Shown here: positions 1-7,023 of the stretch, piece by piece | Layout of the letters: every line of letters begins with the position of its first letter | Numbering within the stretch: the stretch's first letter is position 1 | Source: Syntrophaceae bacterium | Lineage (GTDB): Bacteria; Desulfobacterota; Desulfomonilia; Desulfomonilales; Desulfomonilaceae | Reading direction: 5' to 3' | Length of the DNA stretch: 11,636 nt | Assembly: GCA_014874425.1 (NCBI GenBank) | Contig: JACWAG010000083.1 | Coordinates: 1-11,636 of the forward strand | Made by a program: the position numbers and the translations under genes | Notes under the pieces: generated by a model | Told to the model about the DNA's origin: nothing | Database searches by the model: none | The model's input: the letters and a program-made list of their open reading frames with translations, nothing else

Positions 1-749
1 CCCCTAGCTATGCCATAACTGGTAGAAAGGGTTATCATGGATATGCCAGCGGCCCCTTGCAATGCCCAAACCAGCCAAAGAAAGCGAAAGCTGCGGAGCC
101 TGATGACCTGTCGAACCGTCATTACGTTTGAATCAGCGGTCTTGGAGGGTGTTTGGGGACCGGCAGGTTCGGTCGTGGGTGAACCTTGAGGCGGATCAGT
201 GAAACGCGCCGCTATTAGTCCGGTCAATAGTGAAATAGACCCCAAAATCTTTACCATTCCCACATAGCCGAAGTATTGCATGATAATTCCAAACAGAGGC
301 GCCATTATACCAGCGGACAAACCGAACATCAGATTAACTATTCCAGAAACCAAACCTCGTTTTGTGGGAAACCACCTCTGAACCGAGATTAACGTCGGGA
401 GCAAGACGAAACATGACGCTGCTCCATTTATAAAAGCCCATAAATAAATCCAGAAAATGTTGTCAGCCACAAGAAGGACAAAAACATCCGCCCCACATAA
501 CAAGGCGCCTACTGTAACCAACGTTTTAATACCAAATTTGTTTTGCAATCTACCGACGAAGAACATCAGTAGGCCAACTGCGGCTAGAACAAAAAACATG
601 ATGGCGCCTATAGCTCCGCGACCCACTCCAAAAGACTGGCTCCAATAGGGCGCCATTACTCCTGGGAACCCGAAAATGAAAGCCCCTGGCCAAAAAATCG
701 CCACAGAGCTTCCAATTAGGGCGTAAAGACCTCTACGGCGGTCGGCCAT
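1..749 (-). CDS. MFS transporter, oxalate/formate antiporter (OFA) type, N-terminal part (runs off the window)
   Basis: The minus frame is open from ATG 749 to the left edge, giving 249 residues without a stop. It is very hydrophobic, with about six membrane segments, then a hydrophilic loop rich in Pro, Thr and Ser (about residues 185-215), then the start of TM7. This is the usual 6+6 MFS layout. An MFS motif-A-like stretch GRLQNKFG lies between TM2 and TM3. A WFPTKRGLVSGI stretch later in the N-terminal half resembles the WFP(D)KRGLA(T)GI segment of OFA transporters. AGGAGA at 756-761 sits 6 nt before the ATG and fixes the start. The substrate cannot be read from the sequence; oxalate/formate is the family archetype, but OFA members carry various carboxylates. 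It diverges from the ThiC gene across about 150 bp, so the two may share control. The C-terminal half is outside the window. Confidence 0.85.
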   Translation of the reverse strand, partial: MADRRRGLYALIGSSVAIFWPGAFIFGFPGVMAPYWSQSFGVGRGAIGAIMFFVLAAVGLLMFFVGRLQNKFGIKTLVTVGALLCGADVFVLLVADNIFWIYLWAFINGAASCFVLLPTLISVQRWFPTKRGLVSGIVNLMFGLSAGIMAPLFGIIMQYFGYVGMVKILGSISLLTGLIAARFTDPPQGSPTTEPAGPQTPSKTADSNVMTVRQVIRLRSFRFLWLVWALQGAAGISMITLSTSYGIAR

Positions 750-841
750 TTCGATTCTCCTGAGGCGAAAAAGAAACAAAAAACAAATACTATTTTTGAG
801 CTTCTTCTGATTTAACCAAAATTCGGTTCTTGAAACGAATG

Positions 842-870
842 TGGACAATTACATGTTTAGCCCATATACT
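842..870 (+). promoter_or_regulatory. Predicted sigma-70 promoter of the ThiC-family gene
   Basis: TGGACA at 842-847 (5 of 6 to the -35 consensus) is followed by exactly 17 nt and then TATACT at 865-870 (5 of 6 to the -10 consensus). Transcription would begin near 877, giving a short leader that includes the GGAG at 890-893 in front of TTG 902. No TPP riboswitch signature (CUGAGA, or the conserved CUGGAUAAUGCCAGCG-type segment) is visible between 750 and 901. Confidence 0.6.
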
Positions 871-901
871 ACTCAAAACCTACAAAATTGGAGAAGCTGG
901 A

Positions 902-2137
902 TTGAACAAATTGGTGGAAAAGATCGCTTTGGAGGAAGGTGTTACTTCTCAAGCGCTTGAAGATAAACTGGGTTCCAGCAGGGCCATCATATTCAAGGCG
1001 TCCCCATCCGGAAAGGCCGTGGCTGTTGGAGAAGGTTTACGGGTCAAGGTTAACGCCAACATAGGGACCTCACCCGATCTAGTGGATGAGGATCTCGAAC
1101 TGCGAAAATTGGATGCCGCTGTAAAAGCCGGAGCTGACGCGGTTATGGACCTGTCTATTGGGGGAGATCTTCGGTCAATAAGAAGAAAGATAGTAAAAGA
1201 ATCTGCCATCCCGGTGGGATCAGTCCCGATTTATGAGGCTATAGTCAAATCTGTTCGGACTTTGGGTTCCGCCGAGAAAATGACCGGGGACCAAATGCTT
1301 GACGCAATCAGATTGCATGGCGAAGACGGCATAAGCTTTGTCACGGTTCATTGCGGCGTCAATTGGAACGCTCTAAACAACTTGGAGAAAAAGCCTCGAG
1401 TTTGTGGAATAGTTAGTCGGGGTGGAAGTTTCATCGCCCGCTGGATGAGGGCTAACAAAAAGGAAAACCCTTTGTATGAGCGTTACGACGAAGTCTTAGA
1501 AATCTGCAAACAATATCAAATGGTTTTAAGTTTAGGTGATGGCTTGAGACCTGGGGCGATAGCGGATTCAATGGACGGCGCCCAGGTGGAGGAGTTGATC
1601 ACGTTGGGCCATTTGAATCGCCGCGCTAAAGAAAAAGGCGTGCAGGCCATAATAGAGGGGCCTGGGCATGTCCCACTAGATCAAATTCCCGCGCAAATGA
1701 TGTTAGAGAAAAAGTTATGTGACAACGCCCCCTTTTATGTTCTTGGTCCTCTGGTCACAGATATCGCGCCAGGCATGGACCATATAACTTCAGCTATCGG
1801 TGGAGCGATTGCCGCGGCTCATGGAGCTGATTTTCTATGTTATGTGACGCCGTCCGAGCATCTTGGTCTACCGAATGTAGAAGACGTCAGGACTGGGGTT
1901 TTAGCCGCAAGGATCGCTGGACACGCGGCGGACCTGACTCGCGGAATTAAGGGCGCGTGGGATTGGGACAGGCAGATGAGCGTTGCCAGAAAAGACAGGA
2001 ATTGGCCGGAACAATTGCGGATGGCGCTCTCCCCCGAACTGGCCCGTGACATAAGGTCCCAGACGTGTTCGGAGGACTATGAAACCTGTACGATGTGCGG
2101 AGATCTCTGTGCTTATAAAGCCGATTCTCCTGAATAA
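902..2137 (+). CDS. thiC: Phosphomethylpyrimidine synthase ThiC, short form (BzaF paralogue not excluded)
   Basis: This is a radical-SAM enzyme that rearranges aminoimidazole ribotide (AIR) to HMP-phosphate for thiamine. Family blocks are clear: GLRVKVNANIGTS (45-57), AGADAVMDLSIGGD (76-89), VTVHCGVN (147-154), RGGSFIARWM (173-182), LGDGLRPG (211-218), IEGPGHVPLDQIP (251-263), TDIAPGMDHI (286-295) and the C-terminal cluster Cys396, Cys399 and Cys403. At 411 residues it is the short ThiC type, without the long N-terminal extension of the E. coli enzyme. The frame is open back to TTG 830 and ATG 839, but neither has a ribosome binding site and a good promoter overlaps that stretch. TTG 902, 8 nt after GGAG, is preferred; the true start remains uncertain. 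The cysteines read CX2CX3C rather than the textbook CX2CX4C. The 5-hydroxybenzimidazole synthase BzaF is a close ThiC paralogue also made from AIR, and I cannot separate the two by eye. Confidence 0.85.
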   Translation: MNKLVEKIALEEGVTSQALEDKLGSSRAIIFKASPSGKAVAVGEGLRVKVNANIGTSPDLVDEDLELRKLDAAVKAGADAVMDLSIGGDLRSIRRKIVKESAIPVGSVPIYEAIVKSVRTLGSAEKMTGDQMLDAIRLHGEDGISFVTVHCGVNWNALNNLEKKPRVCGIVSRGGSFIARWMRANKKENPLYERYDEVLEICKQYQMVLSLGDGLRPGAIADSMDGAQVEELITLGHLNRRAKEKGVQAIIEGPGHVPLDQIPAQMMLEKKLCDNAPFYVLGPLVTDIAPGMDHITSAIGGAIAAAHGADFLCYVTPSEHLGLPNVEDVRTGVLAARIAGHAADLTRGIKGAWDWDRQMSVARKDRNWPEQLRMALSPELARDIRSQTCSEDYETCTMCGDLCAYKADSPE

Positions 2138-2188
2138 GCGTCGGCGCACAAAAAGCTGAAGTGGGGGGAAATCGAGGTTCACCGGTTT

Positions 2189-2653
2189 TTAAGGGAATTT
2201 GAGATCACTTTCTTCAAGAAGCCTGAAGATTTGATTTGAATCCTCAGCCTGTTTCAGATTGTTAGTCAGAAGAGGGTCTTTAAAGATTCTTGAAATCCTG
2301 GCCAATGCCTTTAAATGATCGCCTGCGCAATCCTTAGGGGCGATTAGCATGAAGAAAAGGTAAGCTGGTTTATTGTCCATTGATGAGAAGTCAATCCCTT
2401 TTTGACTCCGACCAAAACTGGCCGCTAGCCTTTCGAGACCTTCAAACTTTCCATGCGGTATGGCTACTCCGCCTCCTAATCCCGTGCTACCGAGTTTCTC
2501 TCGATCTAGAATAGTCTGAAGTATCTGTTTTTTGTCGAGATGCGGATTGGCTGCAAGAATGGGGGCCAAAAGTTCCGATAAGGCTTCATCTTTGGAAGAA
2601 GCCTGCATAGATCCTATTATGCAATCACTTCGGAGGAAGTCCGATATCCTCAT
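2189..2653 (-). CDS. ptsN: PTS EIIA-Ntr regulatory protein (PtsN)
   Basis: This is a 154-residue single-domain EIIA of the fructose/nitrogen PTS type. The signature GSTGLGGGVAIPHGK covers residues 55-69, with His67 as the predicted phosphorylation site. The length matches stand-alone EIIA-Ntr, which acts as a phospho-relay regulator rather than in sugar uptake. ATG 2653 gives the usual N-terminus (IxDFL); only a weak AAAGAG lies 7 nt upstream. It is the last gene of the lptCAB-rpoN-hpf-ptsN order, a classic proteobacterial arrangement, but 187 bp and several hairpins separate it from hpf, so it may have its own promoter. The partners that often follow in this cluster (rapZ, an NPr-like HPr) are absent here; ThiC converges instead, 51 bp away. 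Confidence 0.92.
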   Translation of the reverse strand: MRISDFLRSDCIIGSMQASSKDEALSELLAPILAANPHLDKKQILQTILDREKLGSTGLGGGVAIPHGKFEGLERLAASFGRSQKGIDFSSMDNKPAYLFFMLIAPKDCAGDHLKALARISRIFKDPLLTNNLKQAEDSNQIFRLLEESDLKFP

Positions 2654-2840
2654 ATGAAAACTCTTTCGTTCCTTTCTAGGAACCTATACAACAATTTAAA
2701 GGGTGTAGGTAACCTACACCCTTGTTAAACGCTTGGTTTTAGCCAACCGGCGAGTTCCGCCAAAATAATTGGGTTTCTAGCTACTTTGAAATGTCAAGTT
2801 GCGTGTTCATAATACCTAGGAACACGGATAACATTTTATA
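2654..2840 (-). other. Structured hpf-ptsN intergenic region with several inverted repeats
   Basis: No ORF is evident. In the minus direction after the hpf stop come a 7-bp repeat (GAACACG/CGTGTTC, arms 2820-2826 and 2802-2808, 11-nt gap), a TTGACA at 2797-2792, a GGCG/CGCC stem (2761-2758 and 2752-2749), a TTGG/CCAA stem (2746-2743 and 2736-2733), and a perfect 11-bp stem at 2699-2723. The 8-mer CTAGGAAC occurs twice on the plus strand (2676-2683 and 2816-2823). A role as leader, small RNA or terminator region is inference. Confidence 0.4.
2699..2723. terminator. Perfect 11-bp stem-loop, possible terminator between hpf and ptsN
   Basis: AAGGGTGTAGG (2699-2709) pairs with CCTACACCCTT (2713-2723) around a 3-nt loop. 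In the minus direction the stem is followed by TTTAAATTG rather than a clean T-tract, so it is only a plausible intrinsic terminator. It could equally be an attenuator in the ptsN leader or a protein-binding palindrome. Confidence 0.45.
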
Positions 2841-3383
2841 TCAAGCGCTTTGAGGAACTATCAACCCATAATTTCCATCTTTTCTTCTGTAAACTACGTT
2901 GATTGTCTGGGTTGAAGCATTATTAAAAACAAGAAAATCTTGATGTGAAAGATCCATTTGCATTGCGGCTTCATCCACAGACATTGGTTTTATGAAGTAG
3001 TTTTCAGTTCTTACTATAACCGGTTCCCTGTCATCCTCGAAACTTTCAGGCTCATAAATGTCTCTCCGCCATCTAAGTTCTTTCCCTTGTGAAGGCTTAT
3101 GTTTTCTAATTTTTTCCCTGTACTTCTTAACCTGTCTTTCCATTTTGTCCATGACTAGATCAATAGCCGCGTACATGTCTTCGTGTGTTTCCTGACCAGT
3201 TATTCGAAGACCATCCGCATTGATGACGACATCCGCCATTTGACGAAATTTTTGTACCGACAGAATAACTTGACTCTCCAACGGTCGGTCTATGTACTTC
3301 GTTAATTTGGTTGTTCTGTCCTGGACATAGTTCTTGAGCGCATCTGAAGGCTCCATATGTCGGAAAGTTACGGAAAGTTGCAT
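2841..3383 (-). CDS. hpf: Ribosome hibernation-promoting factor, long form (HPF/RaiA family)
   Basis: The protein has 180 residues and two domains. Residues 1-95 match the S30AE/RaiA domain that binds the 30S decoding region, with MQLSVTFRHMEPSDALKNYV at the N-terminus and a basic KMERQVKKYREKIRKHK helix at 80-96. Residues about 124-178 match the C-terminal domain that dimerises long HPF and joins two 70S ribosomes into 100S particles (YFIKPMSVDEAAMQMDLS, then DFLVFNNA and the VVYRRKDGNYGLI strands). ATG 3383 lies 7 nt after an AAGGAGG, a very strong ribosome binding site. It is 42 bp downstream of rpoN, probably in the same transcript. E. coli carries the short form at this locus; the long form is the more widespread bacterial type. 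Confidence 0.93.
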   Translation of the reverse strand: MQLSVTFRHMEPSDALKNYVQDRTTKLTKYIDRPLESQVILSVQKFRQMADVVINADGLRITGQETHEDMYAAIDLVMDKMERQVKKYREKIRKHKPSQGKELRWRRDIYEPESFEDDREPVIVRTENYFIKPMSVDEAAMQMDLSHQDFLVFNNASTQTINVVYRRKDGNYGLIVPQSA

Positions 3384-3425
3384 TTCATGACCTCCTTAAA
3401 CAAATCCACTCGGCGCATCTGTTTA

Positions 3426-4856
3426 TCAAAATTTCTTCTTTCTTCTACTTGATGGAGCAATACCCAGCATTTCCCTATACTTCGCAACAGTTCTTCTGGC
3501 TATTGTAATATCCGATTTAGCCAATTCCTCAACGATCTGTTTGTCACTAACCGGCGTTTTGGGGTCCTCCAATCTTACGATTCTCAGAATCTGGTTCTTT
3601 ACGGATTCGGAAGCGATTTCTTCAGTTCCGTGTTTTATTCCTGAATTAAAGAAGAATTTTAATTCGAAAATACCTCGTGGTGTATGAACATATTTATTGG
3701 AAGTAACTCTACTTATCGTAGACTCGTGCATTTCTATATCATCAGCGACATCTTTCAAAACAAGTGGTTTCAGATAATCAATTCCTTTATCAAAAAAATC
3801 CCTCTGAAATTTTAATATAGACTGGGTTGTCTTATAAATTGTTCGCTGGCGCTGATGGATACTCTTAATCAACCACATCGCTCCACGCATCTTTTCTTGA
3901 AGATAATCCTTTGTAGATGAAGAAGAAGACCCATTGTGAAGTTCTTTTTGGAAAAGAGAATTTATTTTCAGCCTTGGCAATCCGTCGTCATTCAGAATTA
4001 TGGAGTAGTCATTCCCAACCCTGAAAATAAATATATCGGGCGCTATGTAGACAGTATCGGAGCCGCCGAAGATTTGCCCTGGTTTGGGGTTCAACGTTGA
4101 AATTAAATGGACTGCGATTTGTGTGTCACCCAAGGTTGCTCTAATTTTTCGGGCCAAGGTTTCAATTTTTCGGGATTGCAGCAAGTCAAAGTCTTCTTCC
4201 AGAATCCGAATGGCCAACTGATTAGGCCTTTCTAGAGACCTTGCCTGAATGAGTAGACATTCACGTAAATCTCTGGCGGCTATCCCTGAGGGCTCAAACT
4301 CCTGGACCTTTTTCAAGACTGATTCAATTCTCTCGACCGGTATATTCATGCTTGCAGAGAGGTCTTGTAATGAAATTTCCAGATAACCATCATCGCTAAG
4401 ATTTCCAGCTATCTCCAAGGCTATGCGACGATCCTCATCCTCGATCCTGCTGAGTCTGAGTTGTTCGACCAGGTACCGGAAAAGATTGTTTTTATAGGAA
4501 ACCAGGTTTTCAAAAGTAGGGCGATCCGAATAATCACGAGTAGGGGGAGAGTAGTCTCCTCCATAATTCTCCAGATAATTGTCCCAATCAGCCGCCAAGG
4601 CTTCGGCGAAAGGATTGACCGGTTCAGTTGTAAGGTCCTCAAGCGATTTCAAGTCATCTCTTCCAGGGGCGTCTTGATCACTGAAGGGATCATCAAAGCT
4701 AGCTGATTCCAAAGCAGGGTTCTCCTTAAGTTCCTGCTCTACGGCGTTGAGCATTTCGAGATGGTTGTACTGAAGGAGTTTTATTGCCTGTTGTAACTGA
4801 GGTGTCATTACCAGTTGCTGGATCTGACGCAGTTGTTGTCTGATTTGAAGGACCAT
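3426..4856 (-). CDS. rpoN: RNA polymerase sigma-54 factor (RpoN)
   Basis: This 476-residue protein is full length for sigma-54. Region I is the Gln/Leu-rich QQLVMTPQLQQAIKLLQ segment (13-29), which contacts activators and the -12 element. An acidic region II follows (about 52-110). The core-binding domain spans roughly 115-300. The helix-turn-helix area (about 366-402) includes DIEMHESTISRVTSNKYVHT. The RpoN box ARRTVAKYRE (453-462) recognises the -24 element. A run of five serines (310-314) from TCN codons sits in the linker before the DNA-binding domain. ATG 4856 gives the family N-terminus but has no clear ribosome binding site. It lies 15 bp after the lptB stop, so translational coupling is likely. 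Its placement between lptB and hpf is the standard proteobacterial order. Confidence 0.95.
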   Translation of the reverse strand: MVLQIRQQLRQIQQLVMTPQLQQAIKLLQYNHLEMLNAVEQELKENPALESASFDDPFSDQDAPGRDDLKSLEDLTTEPVNPFAEALAADWDNYLENYGGDYSPPTRDYSDRPTFENLVSYKNNLFRYLVEQLRLSRIEDEDRRIALEIAGNLSDDGYLEISLQDLSASMNIPVERIESVLKKVQEFEPSGIAARDLRECLLIQARSLERPNQLAIRILEEDFDLLQSRKIETLARKIRATLGDTQIAVHLISTLNPKPGQIFGGSDTVYIAPDIFIFRVGNDYSIILNDDGLPRLKINSLFQKELHNGSSSSSTKDYLQEKMRGAMWLIKSIHQRQRTIYKTTQSILKFQRDFFDKGIDYLKPLVLKDVADDIEMHESTISRVTSNKYVHTPRGIFELKFFFNSGIKHGTEEIASESVKNQILRIVRLEDPKTPVSDKQIVEELAKSDITIARRTVAKYREMLGIAPSSRRKKKF

Positions 4857-4871
4857 GTTTATACAGATACG

Positions 4872-5570
4872 TTACATGCTGAACTTTTTGCCCAAATAGA
4901 CCGCTTTTGCGCGTTCACTCCCTGCGATCAATTCAGGGGGGCCTTCTTCAAGGATGTGACCTTTATCCAAAAGATATACTCTATCACAGACCCCTAGAAT
5001 TTCTCTAGCATTATGATCAGTTAAGACTATGCCAATACCACTCTCTTTCAGTTTGACTATTATTTTCTGAATTTCCAAGATTACAATGGGATCTAAACCA
5101 GCAAATGGCTCATCGAGCAACATGAAGCTAGGTTTTGTAACTAATGCCCTAGTGATTTCCAGCCGTCTCTTCTGACCGCCGGAAAGACTCTCCGCCTTCT
5201 GGTTCCTGAAACTGGAAATGTCCAATTCCGCCAACAGTTCTTCAAGTCTCTCCATTCTTCGTTGTTTGTTCATTTCAACGGTTTCTAGAATAGCCATCAC
5301 GTTCTGGCTCACGGTAAGTTTTCGAAAAACTGAAGTTTCTTGAGGCAGATAGCTGATACCCAGTCTTGCCCTCAAATAAACAGGCAGGTCTGAAATGTCT
5401 TGTTCATCCAGGAAGACAGAGCCTTGATCGGGTCTGATCAAACCTGTAATCATGTAAAAAGTTGTGGTCTTGCCTGCTCCGTTAGGTCCAAGAAGACCTA
5501 CCACCTGGCCCGAGGCAATACGGAGACTGACATGATCGACTACCAAACGGCCTCCATACCTTTTAATCAA
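4872..5570 (-). CDS. lptB: LPS export ABC transporter ATP-binding protein LptB
   Basis: This cytoplasmic ATPase powers LPS extraction with LptF, LptG and LptC. Numbering from TTG 5570 (232 aa): A-loop region KRYGGR 3-8, Walker A GPNGAGKTT 28-36, Q-loop Gln77, signature LSGGQ 129-133, Walker B MLLDEP 150-155 with its catalytic Glu, and H-switch His186 in LTDHN. TTG 5570 has an AAGG 8 nt upstream. However, the same frame continues upstream through ELKARDL, which matches the first beta-strand of LptB, to near-cognate codons ATA, ATC and ACG just behind the AAAGGAG at the end of lptA. Starting at ACG 5600 would give 242 residues, close to the 241 of E. coli LptB. The frame is closed by a stop at 5624-5622. 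The annotated start is therefore provisional. rpoN follows after 15 bp. Confidence 0.93.
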   Translation of the reverse strand: MIKRYGGRLVVDHVSLRIASGQVVGLLGPNGAGKTTTFYMITGLIRPDQGSVFLDEQDISDLPVYLRARLGISYLPQETSVFRKLTVSQNVMAILETVEMNKQRRMERLEELLAELDISSFRNQKAESLSGGQKRRLEITRALVTKPSFMLLDEPFAGLDPIVILEIQKIIVKLKESGIGIVLTDHNAREILGVCDRVYLLDKGHILEEGPPELIAGSERAKAVYLGKKFSM

Positions 5571-5602
5571 ATCGCGAGCCTTAAGCTCTCTTCCGGACGT
5601 GA

Positions 5603-6187
5603 TTATTTCTCCTTTTCTTTCTTAGGTTTCGGTGGATTGATGATTGCAGTTATTAGAGACTCATCCCCACCTAACAATTCTGAACGATTTTCATCAAGAT
5701 ATATAATAATAGTTTGAGCGGCAAGGACATCGGGTCCCTGCCAGATTCGTGGAGGTCCTTCAGTCAAGGTTATCGTTCGTTTCACATTGTCAAAGACGGC
5801 TTTTCCTGCAACGGCCATACGATCATTTTGAGTTATTTTGACGTTACCCAAGGCAGTTATTGATTTTATCCCACTGGGCGTTTGCAGTTCTTTAGTGGCC
5901 TGATTCTTGGGGGAACCGGATTGACTAACGCCTGCCATTTTTTCATCATACATTATTATCAATCGATCGCACGTCAGTACCAGATCACCCTGCTGGACCT
6001 TTACGGAACCTTCAAAGGTAACTTCCTTGCCACCAGGAATATTTTTTGCCGAAAATCTTTTTGAAGTAATGTTGATTGGTTGATCGGAAGAAGGGCTGAT
6101 CGCCAAATAGTCCTTTTGGCAAAGGCAAAGGCATGGCGACAACAGAAATGCCATAACAAATATTGCTATCAGCAAGATACGGACCAT
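5603..6187 (-). CDS. lptA: Periplasmic LPS transport protein LptA (OstA-like domain)
   Basis: The protein has 194 residues. The N-terminus (about 1-23) is a hydrophobic Sec signal sequence ending in a CLCLC stretch; there is no convincing lipobox, because Pro precedes the first Cys. Residues about 36-165 form the OstA/LptA beta-jellyroll, with typical repeated strands (ITSKRFSAKNIPGGKEVTFEG, VKVQQGDLVLTCDRLIIMYD, ALGNVKITQNDRMAVAGKAVF). LptA subunits bridge the periplasm between LptC and the outer-membrane LptD. The tail is Lys/Glu-rich (PPKPKKEKEK) and its coding sequence contains AAAGGAG, probably the ribosome binding site for lptB. ATG 6187 lies 7 nt behind AAGGA and 17 bp after the lptC stop. 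Confidence 0.9.
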   Translation of the reverse strand: MVRILLIAIFVMAFLLSPCLCLCQKDYLAISPSSDQPINITSKRFSAKNIPGGKEVTFEGSVKVQQGDLVLTCDRLIIMYDEKMAGVSQSGSPKNQATKELQTPSGIKSITALGNVKITQNDRMAVAGKAVFDNVKRTITLTEGPPRIWQGPDVLAAQTIIIYLDENRSELLGGDESLITAIINPPKPKKEKEK

Positions 6188-6204
6188 TTATAAATCCTTT
6201 TGAC

Positions 6205-6816
6205 TCACATCGGAAGCTTTCGGCCTGGACCTACCCATTTGACATTGAACAGGCTCGCCCTGACCTCATGCTCGATCTGTATTTCCTCTTTTTCGACTGA
6301 TAGCTTTAATCCTTTCCCTGTAAGTTTGAGATTGCCCCCGTTGAGTGACACAGGAGAAGACGTAGCGGCTTGCAACGAACCCTCATAATAATTCACGTCA
6401 TTGGACGCGAATTCAAAATCTTTGTAGCGAATTTTCACATCGCCCTTAACAGACACAAATCCCGTTTTTTTGTCGAGATTGCCGGATTCGGCCGCTAGAT
6501 AAATTGTCCCACCAAGACCCCCGTAGTAGACGACCTTGGGCAATGTTAACTTTACATTATCCATTGTGTCCGCTATTTGCGCGCTTGTTGCTTGAAGGTC
6601 CCAACGCGGAAATCCTGGCGCTGAAAATGTAAAGTCACCAATTCTACTGCCGTTACTGGAGACGCGAGAGGCCCTGAAATCGGCGGCTTTGTCCATGACC
6701 AGACGGGAGGCCGCCAAACCCGAAACGAGCATCAGCAAAGCTCCTAGAACGAGAATTTGGGATGCCCGTTTTAGGTTCTTTAAACGGTAATGCCTTTCAA
6801 TATGTTTGTGGTCCAT
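6205..6816 (-). CDS. lptC: LPS export protein LptC (inner-membrane anchored)
   Basis: From ATG 6816 the protein has 203 residues: a basic cytoplasmic N-terminus (KHIERHYRLKNLKR), one membrane segment (about 18-38, ILVLGALLMLVSGLAAS), then a periplasmic beta-jellyroll of the LptC/YrbK type (strands such as IGDFTFSAPGFPRWDLQATSAQI, GFVSVKGDVKIRYKDFEFAS and GGNLKLTGKGLKLSVEKEEI). LptC receives LPS from LptB2FG and passes it to LptA; its position directly before lptA and lptB fits. The frame extends upstream to TTG 6834, which has no ribosome binding site; ATG 6816 has a weak AGG 8-9 nt upstream. The similarity is structural in style rather than a strong motif, so the call leans on domain layout and neighbours. 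Confidence 0.85.
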   Translation of the reverse strand: MDHKHIERHYRLKNLKRASQILVLGALLMLVSGLAASRLVMDKAADFRASRVSSNGSRIGDFTFSAPGFPRWDLQATSAQIADTMDNVKLTLPKVVYYGGLGGTIYLAAESGNLDKKTGFVSVKGDVKIRYKDFEFASNDVNYYEGSLQAATSSPVSLNGGNLKLTGKGLKLSVEKEEIQIEHEVRASLFNVKWVGPGRKLPM

Positions 6817-6985
6817 GTGACAAACCTGAACCAACTAATTGCGATTTCGTGAAACCAATTAGGAAATTCGCTGTTCTCAAGAAATTTTCCAAAACAAAAC
6901 AGAGCTTGTTCATAATCCCTTCAAAACGAAACAAACTAAATCCCGATTTGAATTCGAGATAGCCATTCGCCAATTGTCTGAATAC

Positions 6986-6994
6986 ATTATATCA
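6986..6994 (-). promoter_or_regulatory. Extended -10 promoter element upstream of lptC
   Basis: On the minus strand the sequence reads TGATATAATG: a perfect TATAAT (6991-6986) preceded by TGN (6994-6992), the extended -10 arrangement that can work without a good -35. The candidate TTGAAT upstream is only 14 nt away. A start near 6979 would leave a leader of about 160 nt before lptC and would let lptCAB-rpoN-hpf be transcribed independently of kdsA-kdsC. Confidence 0.5.
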
Positions 6995-7023
6995 AATAAT
7001 AGTCAATTCAACTAGGTGTACGT

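Noticed and set aside
457..648. Plus-strand ORF inside the MFS gene
   Set aside because: It lies antisense within a clear membrane-protein frame and shows no family features; the same applies to the antisense ORFs within ThiC, rpoN, lptB, kdsA-kdsC and pyrG.
750..901. TPP riboswitch in front of the ThiC gene
   Set aside because: None of the conserved TPP-aptamer segments can be found, and the predicted leader after the promoter is only about 25 nt.
2138..2188. Bidirectional terminator between the convergent ThiC gene and ptsN
   Set aside because: Only very short complementary stretches are present and no stem of useful length is followed by a T-run in either direction.
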